Shown here: in pieces, positions 13,485 to 25,283 of the stretch
Position numbering within the stretch: position 1 is the stretch's first letter
Layout of the letters: each line of letters begins with the position of its first letter
Source: Paraescarpia echinospica
Taxonomy: Eukaryota; Annelida; Polychaeta; Sabellida; Siboglinidae
Length of the DNA: 64,000 nucleotides
Reading direction: 5' to 3'
Assembly: GCA_020002185.1 (NCBI GenBank)
Contig: CM034543.1
Span: 11,588,746-11,652,745 of the forward strand
Position numbers and translations under genes: made by a program
The notes under the pieces: model-generated
Databases searched by the model: none
What the model saw: only the letters and a program-made list of their open reading frames with translations
Told to the model about the DNA's origin: nothing

Positions 13485-16400
13485 ATGACATACCTCCGAG
13501 TTGTTGGTGTTGTTGCACTAGTTATACTGAGCGTCCTCGTCACGTACACAGGTATGCTTAATAGCCACATATAATAGTCTTTATTTCAATAATAACAACA
13601 ACAATTACAACCCAGAATTATTTGCCAAATATGCAATTATAAACCATGCATCGATGTTGAAATGGTCACGAAGAAGTGTATCATTTATTAAAGTTGCTCA
13701 ATTACAGTACATATAACTACAAGCATCGTATACTGTTCTTTTCCTTCAAAGTCTTTATAAACCTCCTATTTACTTATGACTGGTTGTATTTCGTCAATAA
13801 CTCATGTGATGACTGAACGAAATGTTTTTAATACAGTCAATGTTCTACGTTTTAGCTGAAAGTTTGGTGGTCAACATTATATTCATCCGCACAGTCGGCG
13901 TTCTACTGAAAATCTGATCGCCCACATATTTACATAAATTGTAGACAACATTTGCAATTTAAATAGTGAATTGCGCCCGGATTCGGTTAGATTCATATTT
14001 CATTAGGTTGTACCGTTACCTGTCAGAAAGCTTCTGTTCGTTCAACGGAACTATTGACACCTTCATGGTGCAATGTGCCGTTCTCGTGAATAACACGTAA
14101 AGTTGTCGAAGGCTACGTTAAGCCAACATAACGATTCAGACGGGTAACTGTACAAAAACAGCACAACCTCATCAAACAGTTGCATTGTTCGTTGTGATTT
14201 GATTTGGGATAACTGCCAAGCAGAACGTCGGGGGACATTCAGATTGACCTTTTTGAGAGCTGCCAGTGGACGAACAGATTTAGGATCTCTGACCTCAACA
14301 CCGGCAGTAATTTCTAACACTGACTCCTTCTCACATTCGTCGGCCAAGCTACATCACAAAACGGCCCTTTTACAAGACTTGTTTCTTGCCCCGAGTAACC
14401 CCAAATTAATTTATATGTGACTTACATGAATGATATATCTACTCCTTGCAACATGCTATCGACATTCCCGCGTTGGGCTTTGATGAAAGGTCAGGTTGAA
14501 AACCCCCGTGGATAACTTATTTTGCGCATTGGAGCTTCAATGTGCTGCCAGCCGATGTGCTGAAAACAGTTTCCCACACCTATTGTAGGTCGCTGATTGG
14601 CCGCGGCTCCAACATTATTTAGATCCAGTTGGCATTCTCCCCAAAATAATCGTTCCGGAAATCGACGTCATTTATTGCATCGCGCCTTTGCTTAGACGAC
14701 CGATTCTGCTGGCACATGTCGTTCGGGTACATTTATTTTAAAAAGCTCCTCCAAAGGTCTGTAGCAGCAGAACCTCCCAGATAACTGAGAAAAACAAACA
14801 TTACATGCACAGATGCATCTACATTGAAGAGAAAAATGAGAAATCGCAAATGCGAAACCAATCGATCTTCTAATTTCGATGAGCTAAAAGGCTTCATTGT
14901 CAACTTTCCATCTCGGGTGATTGCTCTGAAATGGAGTTTTACTAAACGTGATAACGTGCTGTAAACGAAATAATGTAATATAGTGTTACTTTTTAATGCG
15001 CTAATGTTGTTAAGTGTTATTACATTTAGTTGAACATATTTTTTAATATTGTTAAATTTGGCACTATCTTCTTAAGTTGTGACAAATAATTTGTTATTCT
15101 AGAATGTCGCCGAGAGCTGACGTGCATTGACTTCGAAAAGGGTTACACCGGTTCGCGAGGGGTGTGGGTCGGACATCGGAGAGTGACGAGGATTGCCCCA
15201 ACTGTCCCGTCAGTCGCCTGTCCGGCCGGCTGGTGCGCCTACTTTAGCCCGTCCTCCCGCCTCATCGTTCCCCGCTTCGCTAACGCCTTCTCCGCCTGGC
15301 CAACGTTCTCCGTGAGCTTGTGGTACAAGTCGAGCGTCAACGCAACGATGACACTGCTGAGGAACGACCAATGCAAAGACGAGGGCTCCTTGCACGTGTT
15401 CACCTTCCACGGAGACAGGGTCGTCGCCATGATGGTCGCTAGTGAGGAAGACTTCGCCATGACTACTGCGTCAGGGGTACGGTTTCCGGCGACGCGTGCC
15501 CTTCGTTCTACTGATCTCTATAAACAAATTAAACACCATCATTTATACAATGCAATATAGACTGTTTGCAAAGTTCCTTCTCGTAAATGGTCGCTTTGCT
15601 CTACGTCACCGTAATTGTTAATAATAATTATTATTATATAAACATTGATATACTAGTATTTATTTTAATGTGATACAAGCTAAGTTAGGCCTGATATTAG
15701 ATAACTAAAGAATTCTAGTTAACTACCATTGTGCGAAAGAAACCGTCAATGTGTAAATCAGACGCCAATGGTGTATGGAAGCAAATAGTATTGAAAAAGG
15801 GAGTGGATATACAGCCAGACTGGCCAAAACAATAACGTATTAATATATATTGGCGATTCCGCGATATATGAACCCTGAGATCGCAAATTGTGTTCCAGGC
15901 GGATCTGGATGTGTGGAGCCATATTGCAGTTACATGGGATAGACGAAACATGAGACTATTCCTGAATGGAGAACTCCAAGATACACAGTCACTAACAGGT
16001 AACACAACGTCGTTGGTGTAATAATTCGTTGCTTCTGCATAAAGCGTCGTTGCCCGTGTTCGGATGTCAACTAAAAACTCGTTCTGGTTAAATTTCATAC
16101 AACCACCATTCATGTTGGGATGCGGTGGTGGATGGGTAGAGCACCCGACTGATGGTCGAGGTGACAGTGGTTCATTTCCTTCCACATGTCGCAGTTTCGA
16201 AACGTCAGGCCCGTGGCGTGGCTGGTATTTTGGTGTGTATTACTGTATGTTTTGATCGGGTTCCAAGATAATCTCCAACTGCACCCCTTCAGGCTCCCAA
16301 CATAACCTCCAACTGTACCAACCTTGACGTCTCAAACTGCACCTTAACTGAGACCTCCAACGGCACCCTTATCAGACATTTCACTGCCCACTCTCTCGCG

Positions 16401-17920
16401 TTAAGTGCAGCAGTGCTGTATACGCACCAGAGAAGTCGAGATACTGTTAGATTAAACAGGTCTGCCAGGGAGAAAAGTATAAAGCGTTTTTGAGCAGTCC
16501 CAAGGATTGGATACTTTGCTATATAAGAACTTACCTTTCCTTACCTTCCACAAAACACTTCAATACGCAACGGCACGGGACACAATGGTCTAATGTATCC
16601 GGATAATGCAAGCGATGCAACCTCGCTCATTCATTAAATTAACGATGATAAACTGTTAGACTAATAGGCCATCATGTCCCGATGTCGCAGAATGAATGTA
16701 TATCTCTACCAAAGATGAACATTCGTCATCCCGAGATATGATCCTGTGATAAACCCACATAGCCCATTCTAGGATGACCCCAGGCGGATAGCGTGGCCAG
16801 AGAACACCCCCTGAAGGAGAAGCTCTACGTTGATCTGGGGGCACTGAGGAGGATGACGGCATTCGTGAAGGCGACAGGCGTTTCCGTCTAGAGAATGATC
16901 GACGAAGAAGAAGTTATCATTATGTTCAGTCACACCCATTGTTTCACATATTGATTGTTCTATTTATGGTGCAGGAAGGCGTCTCTACGACAGCAAATGC
17001 CCGATGATGGCCGGAGGACCGGCATACACGAAGACCATGGTTCCCTTTGACGGATACATGGACCAGGTAAGCAAGATGGGTTGGGGAACCGGTTAAATGG
17101 AGGCAGTCTGTTCTTAGTTTTCATTTATTAATTAATATATTAGACTATACTAACTATGCTGAAGATATACTGCCCGCAAATTATTATTAGTAAGCGTGTA
17201 ACAACTTTCCTAATCTGAAGATACGACCCCGTAGCATGTTCAAATAGTAAACGAAACCTCCGATTTATAAACAAGTTTTATTGAAAATACGGCCCAGTTG
17301 GGCTGAGTTAGCCTCAATACCCTTTGGTGTTCAACGACGCCCCATTTTCCCACGTTCAACATAGTAGACTTTCTGGTACACATTACTACGCCAGTTACTT
17401 TCGGGTTGACGACGTGACTAGCTCCCTTTAAAACCGGCTTGCGTTAGATGTTTATTATCCCGATTTGTCATGTGGGACAGTGGCGCATGAAAACCCTCAA
17501 CTAAAGTGTGCGTGACCAAAAGGAGCGGTCTCATAAGTCTGTAAAGTTCGGAAAAAACGTAAAGTAGTTTGTATTGTATCACACCAACATCCACCTCCAC
17601 CAGTACGGGGTGTAGGACTTGCGATTTTAGCGATCCAAAATGGCTTCCGAAACCACAGCCAATACGCAGCGGATTAAACTAAAGTAACATTTTTGAGATG
17701 GACAATACAATACTGTACTCAGTAGGTGGCGCCACAGGTTGCTCTGTAACGTGGTAACGACCTCCATTCACTCATGTGTAATGCTTTAAAACCGAGAACA
17801 CGACATTACATACATTTACGCGACACGAACGCTTACTGCATGTGTTTATCATTGTAGATTTGCTTCTATGGAAGAGTGTTGAGGAAAAAAGAAATCAAGA
17901 AATTGTACAACAATCCGTAA
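13485..17920 (+). CDS. Secreted LamG/concanavalin-A-like domain protein, tandem copy A (5 exons)
   Basis: Exons 13485-13551, 15103-15476, 15899-15998, 16975-17066 and 17858-17920 join through GT-AG introns (phases 1, 0, 1, 0) into 231 codons plus TAA. Residues 1-23 form a signal peptide (hydrophobic core VVGVVALVILSVLV). The rest reads as one LamG_3-type jelly-roll domain: LTCIDFEKGY, then FSVSLWYK, WSHIAVTWD with LFLNGEL, and the closing strand FDGYMDQICFYGRVL followed by KKEIKKLYNNP. Seven cysteines after the signal suggest extracellular disulfides. The frame is open back to an earlier ATG at 13371; 13485 is chosen because it gives a signal peptide and matches exon 1 of the paralogue at 49268. 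The ligand is unknown; members of this fold often bind glycans or matrix. A GA tract lies about 370 bp upstream. Structure is confident, role is not. Confidence 0.86.
13552..15102. other. LamG intron 1 with an antisense frame, copy A
   Basis: Intron 1 (1,551 bp). A minus-strand frame at 14063-14347 (94 codons, with LAALKKVNLNVPRRSAWQLS) is identical in copy B (34921-35205). It has no recognised domain and may be a relic of a mobile element. Confidence 0.35.
16118..16180 (+). other. tRNA-like promoter segment, possibly a second SINE head (copy A)
   Basis: TGGGTAGAGCACCCGACTGA resembles an A box and GTGGTTCATTTCC a weakened B box, at about tRNA spacing. No acceptor-stem pairing was found, so it is more likely a SINE relic than a tRNA gene. 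The same segment is in copy B near 36976-37038. Confidence 0.35.
16250..16390. repeat. Degenerate CTCCAACTGCACC minisatellite in LamG intron 3, copy A
   Basis: Repeats of a unit near 33 bp with CTCCAACTGCACC/CTCCAACTGTACC and CAGGCTCC; strongly decayed. Present in copy B at about 37108-37247. Confidence 0.55.
16429..16538 (+). mobile_element. SINE 3' half inside LamG intron 3, copy A
   Basis: Matches the 3' part of the family consensus: AGAAGTCGAGATACTGTTAG, ACAGGTCTGCCAGGGAG, then CTATATAAGAACTTACC. The tRNA-like head is missing. It lies between exons 3 and 4 of the LamG gene. Confidence 0.7.
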
Positions 17921-18104
17921 CATATGAACACAGTCATGTCGAAGTCGATTTGTTTGACACATATCGACCTATTTTGCAGCAACACATGATTTAATACATG
18001 CAAGAGAAAATGCCTGGAATGTATTTTTTTTATATTTAGTTTAAACATATTGACAAGTTTTGTACCCCTAATGATTGATTATTTTGTTATAACTATACGC
18101 CCGC

Positions 18105-18260
18105 ACATATGCACGCATGCATCCACACACACCCACGCACTCACACAAACACTCTCATACATACACACAAACACACAAACACAAAACACACAAACACACA
18201 AACACACAAACACACAAACACACAAACACACTCACATGCACACACGTACGCATGTACGCA
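18105..18260. repeat. CA/AACACACA microsatellite, copy A
   Basis: CACACAAA octamers flanked by CA and GTACGCAC variants. In copy B (38936-39063) the octamer array is longer and more uniform. Confidence 0.9.
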
Positions 18261-18278
18261 CGTTCGATCGATCGGTCG

Positions 18279-18281
18279 ATC

Positions 18282-18360
<79 letters not shown>

Positions 18361-18506
18361 AGACTGAGACTGAGACAGAGACAGAGACAGAGACTGAGAT
18401 TGAGACAGAGACTGAGACAGAGACAGAGACTGAGACTGAGACTGAGACTGAGACTGAGACTGAGACTGAAATTTAGACTGAGACTGAGACTGAGACTGAG
18501 AGAGAT
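18279..18506. repeat. GA to GAGACT/GAGACA hexamer array, copy A
   Basis: A GATCGATCGGTCGATCGA segment leads into GA repeats, then GAGACT and GAGACA hexamers in mixed order. Confidence 0.95.
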
Positions 18507-18654
18507 ATTGTTTCTTAATTATGTAGTTTATGCATTTCCTTCTTAAAAAGAAAGATAATTTAAGGAACATTACCTACTAATCCGCGAGGATTACGACACT
18601 ATTATCTTGAAATATGTCTTTTAAACATATCAGATTTACTGAGCATATTATAAT

Positions 18655-18663
18655 ACATAATTA

Positions 18664-18707
<44 letters not shown>

Positions 18708-18708
18708 T
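18655..18708. repeat. TA microsatellite, copy A
   Basis: TA run with a single ACATA interruption. In copy B only ATATATATAT remains near 39452, with about 100 bp of adjacent sequence missing. Confidence 0.9.
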
Positions 18709-18977
18709 GTGCAGAAAACGCAGACAACGAATGTAGTGTCGCCCCATAGTGATTATCCTAACATGCGAGTCATTTCATGCCCGAGGCCTTTTAAGATATC
18801 CCGCGTCCAAGGTTATATATTTCTCCACCCACTCGGTTTTTCTACCTACAGTCCTTAAATCAACAGCTCTCTAGGTGCACTGTACATTGTAATCTACACA
18901 GCTACACATCTACACACAAATAGTTAATTTATAGTGTTGTTTGTGAATATAACACTTTTGAGGTTGTGTGCGTTATA

Positions 18978-19680
18978 CAAAAATGTTTAGAAGGTTTAAA
19001 CGTGATAGAGATAGACAGCATTTACAAGATGATCTTGACGGCTTGATCAAACGGTCTGAAAAGTGGCATATGTTGTTCAATTTTGGGAAATATAAACGCC
19101 TCCACGCAGGACATGGGAACGAAGAGGTAGAATATACAATGGGTTAACCATTAGTGCTAATATGAAGGTTTCAGAGCAGTGCGGAAGAAGGCAAAAGTAC
19201 TAATAATACTGCTGTACAAAACAATAATTAGGCCTCATTTAGAATATTGTATAAATGCGTGGAGGCCATATCGCAAGAAAGACAGGTATGCTAGAAAGAG
19301 TACAGAGGAGAGCGACAAAAATGATACCAAAACTGAGGAATTTTAGTTAGGAAATGTGGTTTAACAACACTAGAGACCAGGAGATTAAGAGGAGATCAAA
19401 TAGAAGAAGTGTTTAAAATATTGAATGGTTATGAAAATATTGATACAAATATATTTTATTCAATTAAGAAAGATAGAAGGACTAGAGAACATGAGGTTAC
19501 ATTAGTAAAGGATCAGTGTAGCGTGAAAATGTTTAAACATAAAATCGTCACATACCTAAGAAGGGCGGCATACACTATATAAAATGGTTGGACTCTCGAC
19601 CAGCCGAAGTGCTTCCTTGTCCGCCTGCCATCTAGAGTTAATTTTATGGGCGGCAACCTTGTTAAATCTTGTTAAATCTA
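18978..19680 (+). mobile_element. CR1-like LINE, 5' truncated, with internal deletions, copy A
   Basis: Nucleotides match the 3' half of the element at 21679-23602: the DDLDGLIKRSEKWH and FNFGKYKRLH region, the [16 protein letters not shown] region and TTLETRRLRGDQIEEVFKIL. It ends in TTGTTAAATCTTGTTAAATC. Frames are broken. At AGTGTAGCGTG (about 19515-19525) a segment still present in copy B is missing. Confidence 0.75.
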
Positions 19681-20584
19681 TATTTAGACTTGCATGCTGT
19701 ATAACTGGCATGCGTGACCTTGTATACGCGCAACGATATGCCTAGTCAAAACGCAACACAAAATTGTTCATGAATTGCAGTTGGTCGCATTGAAGATACG
19801 CAGGTGTATAGCTGATACTGACATCCTTTTTTAATTGAAATACAAATGGTGGGCTGACCCCGAGCTTCAGCATGACATCGATGTCGGACCTGAACGTGGG
19901 AAGAGGGGGGGGGGCAGGGTGCTGTTGAAGATTTTCCGCCGGAGCGTCACCATCACTCCGCTGTCGCCATTCCACCGTCGCCCTGTCGGATCGGAAGACG
20001 GGGGGTGGGGGTCGTGTTGTTGGAACATTTCCTCGGCGACGTTCATAATCTCAGAATATCTAGGGGGCCACGTCACGGAAGCACATTCAAAAAGGCTAGA
20101 GGACACAGTACTCTAGCGCATGCATAACACGGCCAAATTCCAAAGTTTTAAGCCCCCCTGGATCTGCCTTTGCATTGATAATTGAACATGTACATTTTCA
20201 TTTCATATGATATCACTACATTAACCCTTCAATAATATAGTTACTGAAGAAGATACAAATACGGCTATTTAAATGAACCTGTACGACGTTGCAGGTCTGG
20301 CTGACTTTGAAATATGTAGTGTATGAATACTGCTTACAATATGCGCATTCTATGTTATTAAATGGTTAGTACATTTCTTAAAACTGTATGTTATAACATT
20401 GAGACAAACCAATATTACCATTTGTCACCGACTTTTGATTAGACCAGGTCAAAACTAATTTAATAGATTGCAAAAAGGGTTTCACTAAAACTAATTTATA
20501 ATTTTGTTCACTCGAGGTAGCACACCGTAGTGGTTAATATATTAGTCTGAAAGTTTGTAACGGGACGATGGAAAATAACTCAAT
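19681..20584. other. Non-coding stretch, copy A
   Basis: GGGG-rich piece near 19895-20010 with frames on both strands but no domain; the G-run length differs between copies (eight or more versus six), shifting the frame. Copy B equivalent 42943-43824. Confidence 0.45.
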
Positions 20585-20945
20585 GAGGAGAACATTTAAC
20601 TGAGGCAATGCGGACTAATTTGTTCACGTCTTGGAACCAAGAGAAGGTCAGCGCAGAAGTACAAAGAAGATGGTGGACACGGACCGGGCACGTGCTGAGG
20701 AAGAACGTCAACAACCACTGCCTGATAACACTCACGCGAACGCCCGAAGGAAAGAGGAAAGTGGGTCCCTAAAACATTTTGACGAACCACTGTTGAAAAA
20801 GTACAAGACCAACTGGGATAGAAAACAAGGGGCGAAGCAAATCGCGTAGCCATTGACAGAGTGATATGGGGATGTTCTACAGCAGTCTTATGGACCACAA
20901 GGTATTGGTAGTGTAGGTGCGAGGTGAACCCATGCATCAAACAGC
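20585..20945 (+). mobile_element. LINE C-terminal relic, copy A
   Basis: Pieces read WTRTGHVLRKNVNNHCLITL and TRTPEGKRKVGP, the conserved end of a LINE polyprotein in which a GHVLR motif precedes PEGKRK. Frames are broken. Nothing upstream of it in the window matches the rest of an element. Confidence 0.6.
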
Positions 20946-21678
20946 AGCAACTGAATTCGAGCGCCAGTTTCAGAGTCCAACGTCAAGTAATGCTGGCTAC
21001 AACATTCCAATCGACAATTAATCACAACAGCTAATGTATATTTATCGGCGGTGTCTGTATGCGTATGGTACTGCGTCTGCATACCTACCAAGTTACCACA
21101 ACAGGGTACCGACCTGATTGTCATGCTTGCTTGTTCGGGTTTATGATAGGTGTACGTATGCATTCCGGAATGCGTATACAATTAAGTTTTGGTCTCTCTG
21201 GCACAGGCCGACAAGTGGTGATCCAATTACTACACTTATAATACACGTAACACGTTCGTGAACGAGATAACGAGATTGTGCTATTGTATCTACAACGCAA
21301 TAAAATACAAACGTTTTTTCCTAAGTACGCGTTACACGTTAGTTTCATTAATTTACTGTAGTGTTTTTAGTAAAACGCCCTCCTTTTATGCGTTGTCGTC
21401 ACACATATAATAACAATACTTAATTTAATTTCCGCAGACCCTTATCTTACCATGTATGTTATGTTTATAGTATTAAAAGACAATAGAAATTGGTAAGGTC
21501 ATCCAGGCTTGGGCCTTATCAATATTTGGTCATGTTACAAGGCTTGATATGTTGATCCATGCACTTCTGCATATTCAATGGTATATCGCGGTCAGACGGG
21601 GATCAAGCACCGTCTCACAACCAACTTGTAACACTTTAATTTCTCATGTTGATGAAAAATGTCGTACAATTATTGGTA
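20946..21678. other. Non-coding stretch, copy A
   Basis: Minus frames at 20888-21181 and, in copy B, 44140-44550 differ in extent because of a 16-bp indel near 21147; no domain is visible. A 14-bp palindrome GCATTCCGGAATGC lies at 21160-21173. Confidence 0.4.
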
Positions 21679-23602
21679 ATTTAACAAGATTTAACAAGAT
21701 TTAACAAGATTGCTAGGTGGCACGTGGACAAGGAAGCCCTTTGGCTTATCGAGAGTCCAACCCTTTTATTTATGTGAATCCCGCCCTTCTGAGGTATGTG
21801 ACGATTTCATTATAATTTTATTAACATATTCACGCTACTAGCGCCCACACAATCAGCAGATAATATGTTCCATTCATTTACAGTCCTTTGTGAAAATGAG
21901 AACTTGCTTATATATAACCTACACTGCTCCTTTGCTAATGTAAGTTCACGTCCTCTAGTCCTTCTATCTTTCTTAACTGAGAAAACAATATTTATATCAA
22001 TATTTTCATAACCATTTATTATTTTAAACACTTCTATTTGATCTCCTCTCAGTCTCCTGGTCTCTAGTGTTGTTAAACCACATTCTTTTAGGCGAATTTC
22101 ATATCTAAGATCCCTCAGTTTCGGTATCATTTTACTCTGTACTCTTTAAAGCATATTTATATCCTTCTTGCGATATGGCCTCCACGCTTGTATACAATAT
22201 TCTAAATGAGGCCTCACCATTGTTTTGTACAGCGGTATTATTAGTTCTTTTTCCTTATGCGATATATTTCGCGTAATTAATCCACGGATTTGATTTCCCT
22301 TTGAAGCTGCAATTCCGCACTGCTCTGAAACCTTCATATCAGCACTAATGGTTAACCCTAAGTCCTTTTCTTTTACAGTAGTATTTAGTACAATACTCCC
22401 CCATTGTATATTCTACCTCTTCGTTCCCATGTCCTGTGTGGAGGCATTTACATTTCCCAAAATTGAACAGCATTTGCCACCTTTCAGACCATTTGATCAA
22501 CCTGTCAAGATCATCTTGTAAATGCTGTCTATCTCCATCACTTTTAATCCTTCTAAACACTTTTGTATCATCCGCAAATTTCAACACCTTGCTTGTTATT
22601 TCATCATCCAAATCGTTGATATATATTAAGAATAATATAGGTCCTATTACTGATCCCTGTGGTACCCCACTCAATACCGATTTCCAGTTTGAAGGAAATA
22701 CTGGAATTACACATTGAAAAATAAGACAGCAACAGAATGCTGGAATATACTAAAGAGTGAAATGTAGTGCATAGTCAATAAATTTGTACCATTGAAAAAA
22801 CAAAAACAAACACTTATCGAAAGAAGCCCTTAGAAAAATTAAGTATAAACAAATGATGTGGAAGTCATGTAGACGTACTGGAAATTATTATTTTATGCGT
22901 ATGTTCGAAGCAAACAGAAAGTTCAAGATAAGGTCGGTCCTCTAGAAGATAGTGCTGGAAATATAATATCAGGGGGATTCTTAATGGCAGAAGACCTGAA
23001 TGAGTATTTTAGTTCACTGTTTACCAGGGAAGATATTAGTTCACTGCCAGTACCAGAGGCTAAGTTCAAGGGGGTAGATTCAGACTATTTAGGACAATTA
23101 ATTGTAACTCCCAGAAATGGTAGCTAAGAAAATAAGGGCTACGAAAGATAATAAATCACCTGGAGTGGATGGGATTACGCCCAAACTGCTATTGGAAATT
23201 GTAGAACAAATTAGCGTACCGCTTGCAACAGTTTTCAATTTGTCATTAGAAGAGGGAGTGGTTCCTTTAGAATGGAAAGGGGCCAACATTATACCGTTAT
23301 TTAAAAAAGGTTCGTGAAACAAGTCAGATAACTATAGACCAGTGAGTTTAACATCAGTGATTTGCAAATTATTAGAAAGATTAATTAAAGATCACATGGT
23401 GGATTTTCTTGTTAAACATAACTTGATAAACCCATCTCAACATGGTTTTTTTTAAAGCGAGGTCATGCTTAACAAATATGTTTTGGAAGACATCACTAAG
23501 TGGGTAGATGAGGGATCACCAGTAGGTATCGTCTACTTAGATTTTCAAAAAGCTTTCGACAAAGTACCACTTCAAAGATTACTGTTTAAACTAAACGGTA
23601 GA
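21679..23602. mobile_element. CR1-like LINE with 5' inversion (twin priming), copy A
   Basis: The 3' part is on the minus strand (22697 down to 21679): [51 protein letters not shown] and a TCTTGTTAAA tail. The 5' part is on the plus strand (about 22715-23602): KKIRATKDNKSPGVDGITP, DNYRPVSLTSVICK, YLDFQKAFDKVP and KLNG. RT motif A ends the plus segment while motifs B and C start the minus segment, leaving only about 35 codons unaccounted for. Several stops and frameshifts make it inactive. Confidence 0.88.
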
Positions 23603-24001
23603 TGACTGAGTCATCCCCTTCAATGCTGAAGGATAAGCATAAGGATTGATTTAAGAACTGTAGCGTCTATAGCAGATACAGTGGGTAGAGTCGAGGCCAA
23701 GACCTATGCTGTTTGATCAATAAATCCCCAAAGTGAGATGCAAAGTAAAAAAGAACTACAAACAATAGGGAAGTAAGTGACACAACAGCGATCTTTTGTA
23801 CCATAGCAAGTTGCAATACCTTTGTGTGCAGACAATGTGTGCCGTTATATATTGTAACAGTGAATCGCTTTGGTTCGTAACACTGTACCTAAAAGCGCTA
23901 TATGAAGACAGGGAATTGTGGTTATAATTAATTTTATTAACAGTCGACGCAAGTTTGCCTGTGTTGCGACAAATAGTTAAACCGTTGGACGTTCTACTGT
24001 T
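23603..24001. other. Right end of copy A, no gene
   Basis: Plain sequence up to the junction GTTACAAATG at 23999-24008. The same stretch in copy B is 46846-47247. Confidence 0.5.
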
Positions 24002-24418
24002 ACAAATGTAAATAATAATAACCAGCATACGCCCACCCAAGACGCAACAAACCAACGACAGTAATTAACAGCAATACAGTACTTTGATCTTAAACTCGTA
24101 CTCGCTGACCATGTGATTTCTCTTATCGTCAATTGCGGCATTCTATGCAGCAGACAAGGATGTCGTAATATATCGAGAATAACTCCACGGTGGCACCCCC
24201 AGGAGAATGGCTGACCGGTAAATTTGTCCACTGGTAAAAGTAAATAAGTACAGTTTGTGCTTTTTGAATTAGGGGCCTACATCGTCAATTACTACACCAG
24301 AGGCTCTATTGGTCGCGAATGTGCGTAGAAAGCGATGAGTTGACTTTGGCACACACACATAGATACTAATAGTAATTATATGTTTGCTTAGATAGAGCTA
24401 TTGATACGTCATGCACAA

Positions 24419-24743
24419 CAGTTAGGTGATATATTAAAGAGCGGTCGTTCATTCGTTTTTAATTGCCAGATCGTGTTATATTGTTTACGTTGTAATATTT
24501 CTTAACGTATTTTTCGCCCATATTTTAACAGTTAGGTGACATATTAAAGAGAGATCCTTCATTCGTTTTTTTATTGTCAGATCGAGGTATATAGTTTAAA
24601 TTGTAATATATCTCAACGTATTTACCGCCCATGTTTTAACAGATAGGTGCTACATTAATGAAAGTTCATTCATTTGTTATTGTCAGATCGTGGTATAAAA
24701 TCTAAACTATGATATATCTTAATTTACTTACCACCCATGTTTT
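24419..24743. repeat. Three-unit satellite of about 110 bp, copy B
   Basis: Same array as at 3791, with units starting at 24419, 24529 and 24640. It shares unit-specific substitutions with copy A, so the array predates the segmental duplication. Confidence 0.85.
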
Positions 24744-24990
24744 AGTAAAGCAGAAGCTACTTTTGAATTCATCAGTTCAATGTCTACATAAATCGCCGAG
24801 CTGTCACTCACATCCCCGAATAGCCAGATAATTCCGGAAGCGTGATGACATACTTCGTGACGCACATCCGTCTCAGCAGTAACTAGATCCGTGATCTTGC
24901 TTTCGGAAACGGCGCATTGTCATTGAAACAAATGGTTTCCTCCCGAAACATTTTAATTTCAACAATAAAAATGGTTCGTTAAAACGCATT

Positions 24991-25283
24991 GTAGCGTCGT
25001 AGCGCATTGGACAGAGCGTCGGACTCTCAACCGAGAGAACTCAGGTTCGAATCCTGTTCTGCCGTGTCGAACCTTGGGCAAGTTCGTTCACTATATGTTG
25101 CTGTAGACAGTGGTGGATATTTGCGTACGAATAGTCTTCGCGCATTAATTGCAGCGTGGCTGAACGTTTCCCGGAGAAGTCGAGATTATGTTCGATTGAA
25201 CAGGTCTGCCATGGAGTAAAGTGTAAAGCGCTTTGAGCAGTCCTGAGGACTGTATACTGCGCTGTATAAGAACTTACCTTTTA
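24991..25283 (+). mobile_element. tRNA-derived SINE, full length, copy B
   Basis: The head has an A-box-like segment (AGCGCATTGGACAGAGCGTC) and a B box GGTTCGAATCC near 25043-25053, i.e. an RNA polymerase III promoter. The body continues through CTTGGGCAAGTTCGTTCAC, CAGTGGTGGATATTTGCG and GGTCTGCCATGG, and ends GCGCTGTATAAGAACTTACC. Matching copies in this window define the family: 2835-3135, 8888-9214 and 29788-30112 (minus), plus 3' halves at 16429 and 37285. Confidence 0.8.

Noticed and set aside
19742..20116. Frames on both strands around the G-rich segment
   Set aside because: A G-run length difference between copies shifts the plus frame; no domain.
21160..21173. 14-bp perfect palindrome GCATTCCGGAATGC
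   Set aside because: Single occurrence per copy, no associated repeat or gene; expected by chance at this scale.
25004..25072. Possible functional tRNA gene
   Set aside because: A and B boxes are present, but no clear acceptor-stem pairing, and the same sequence continues into a long SINE body seen in several places.
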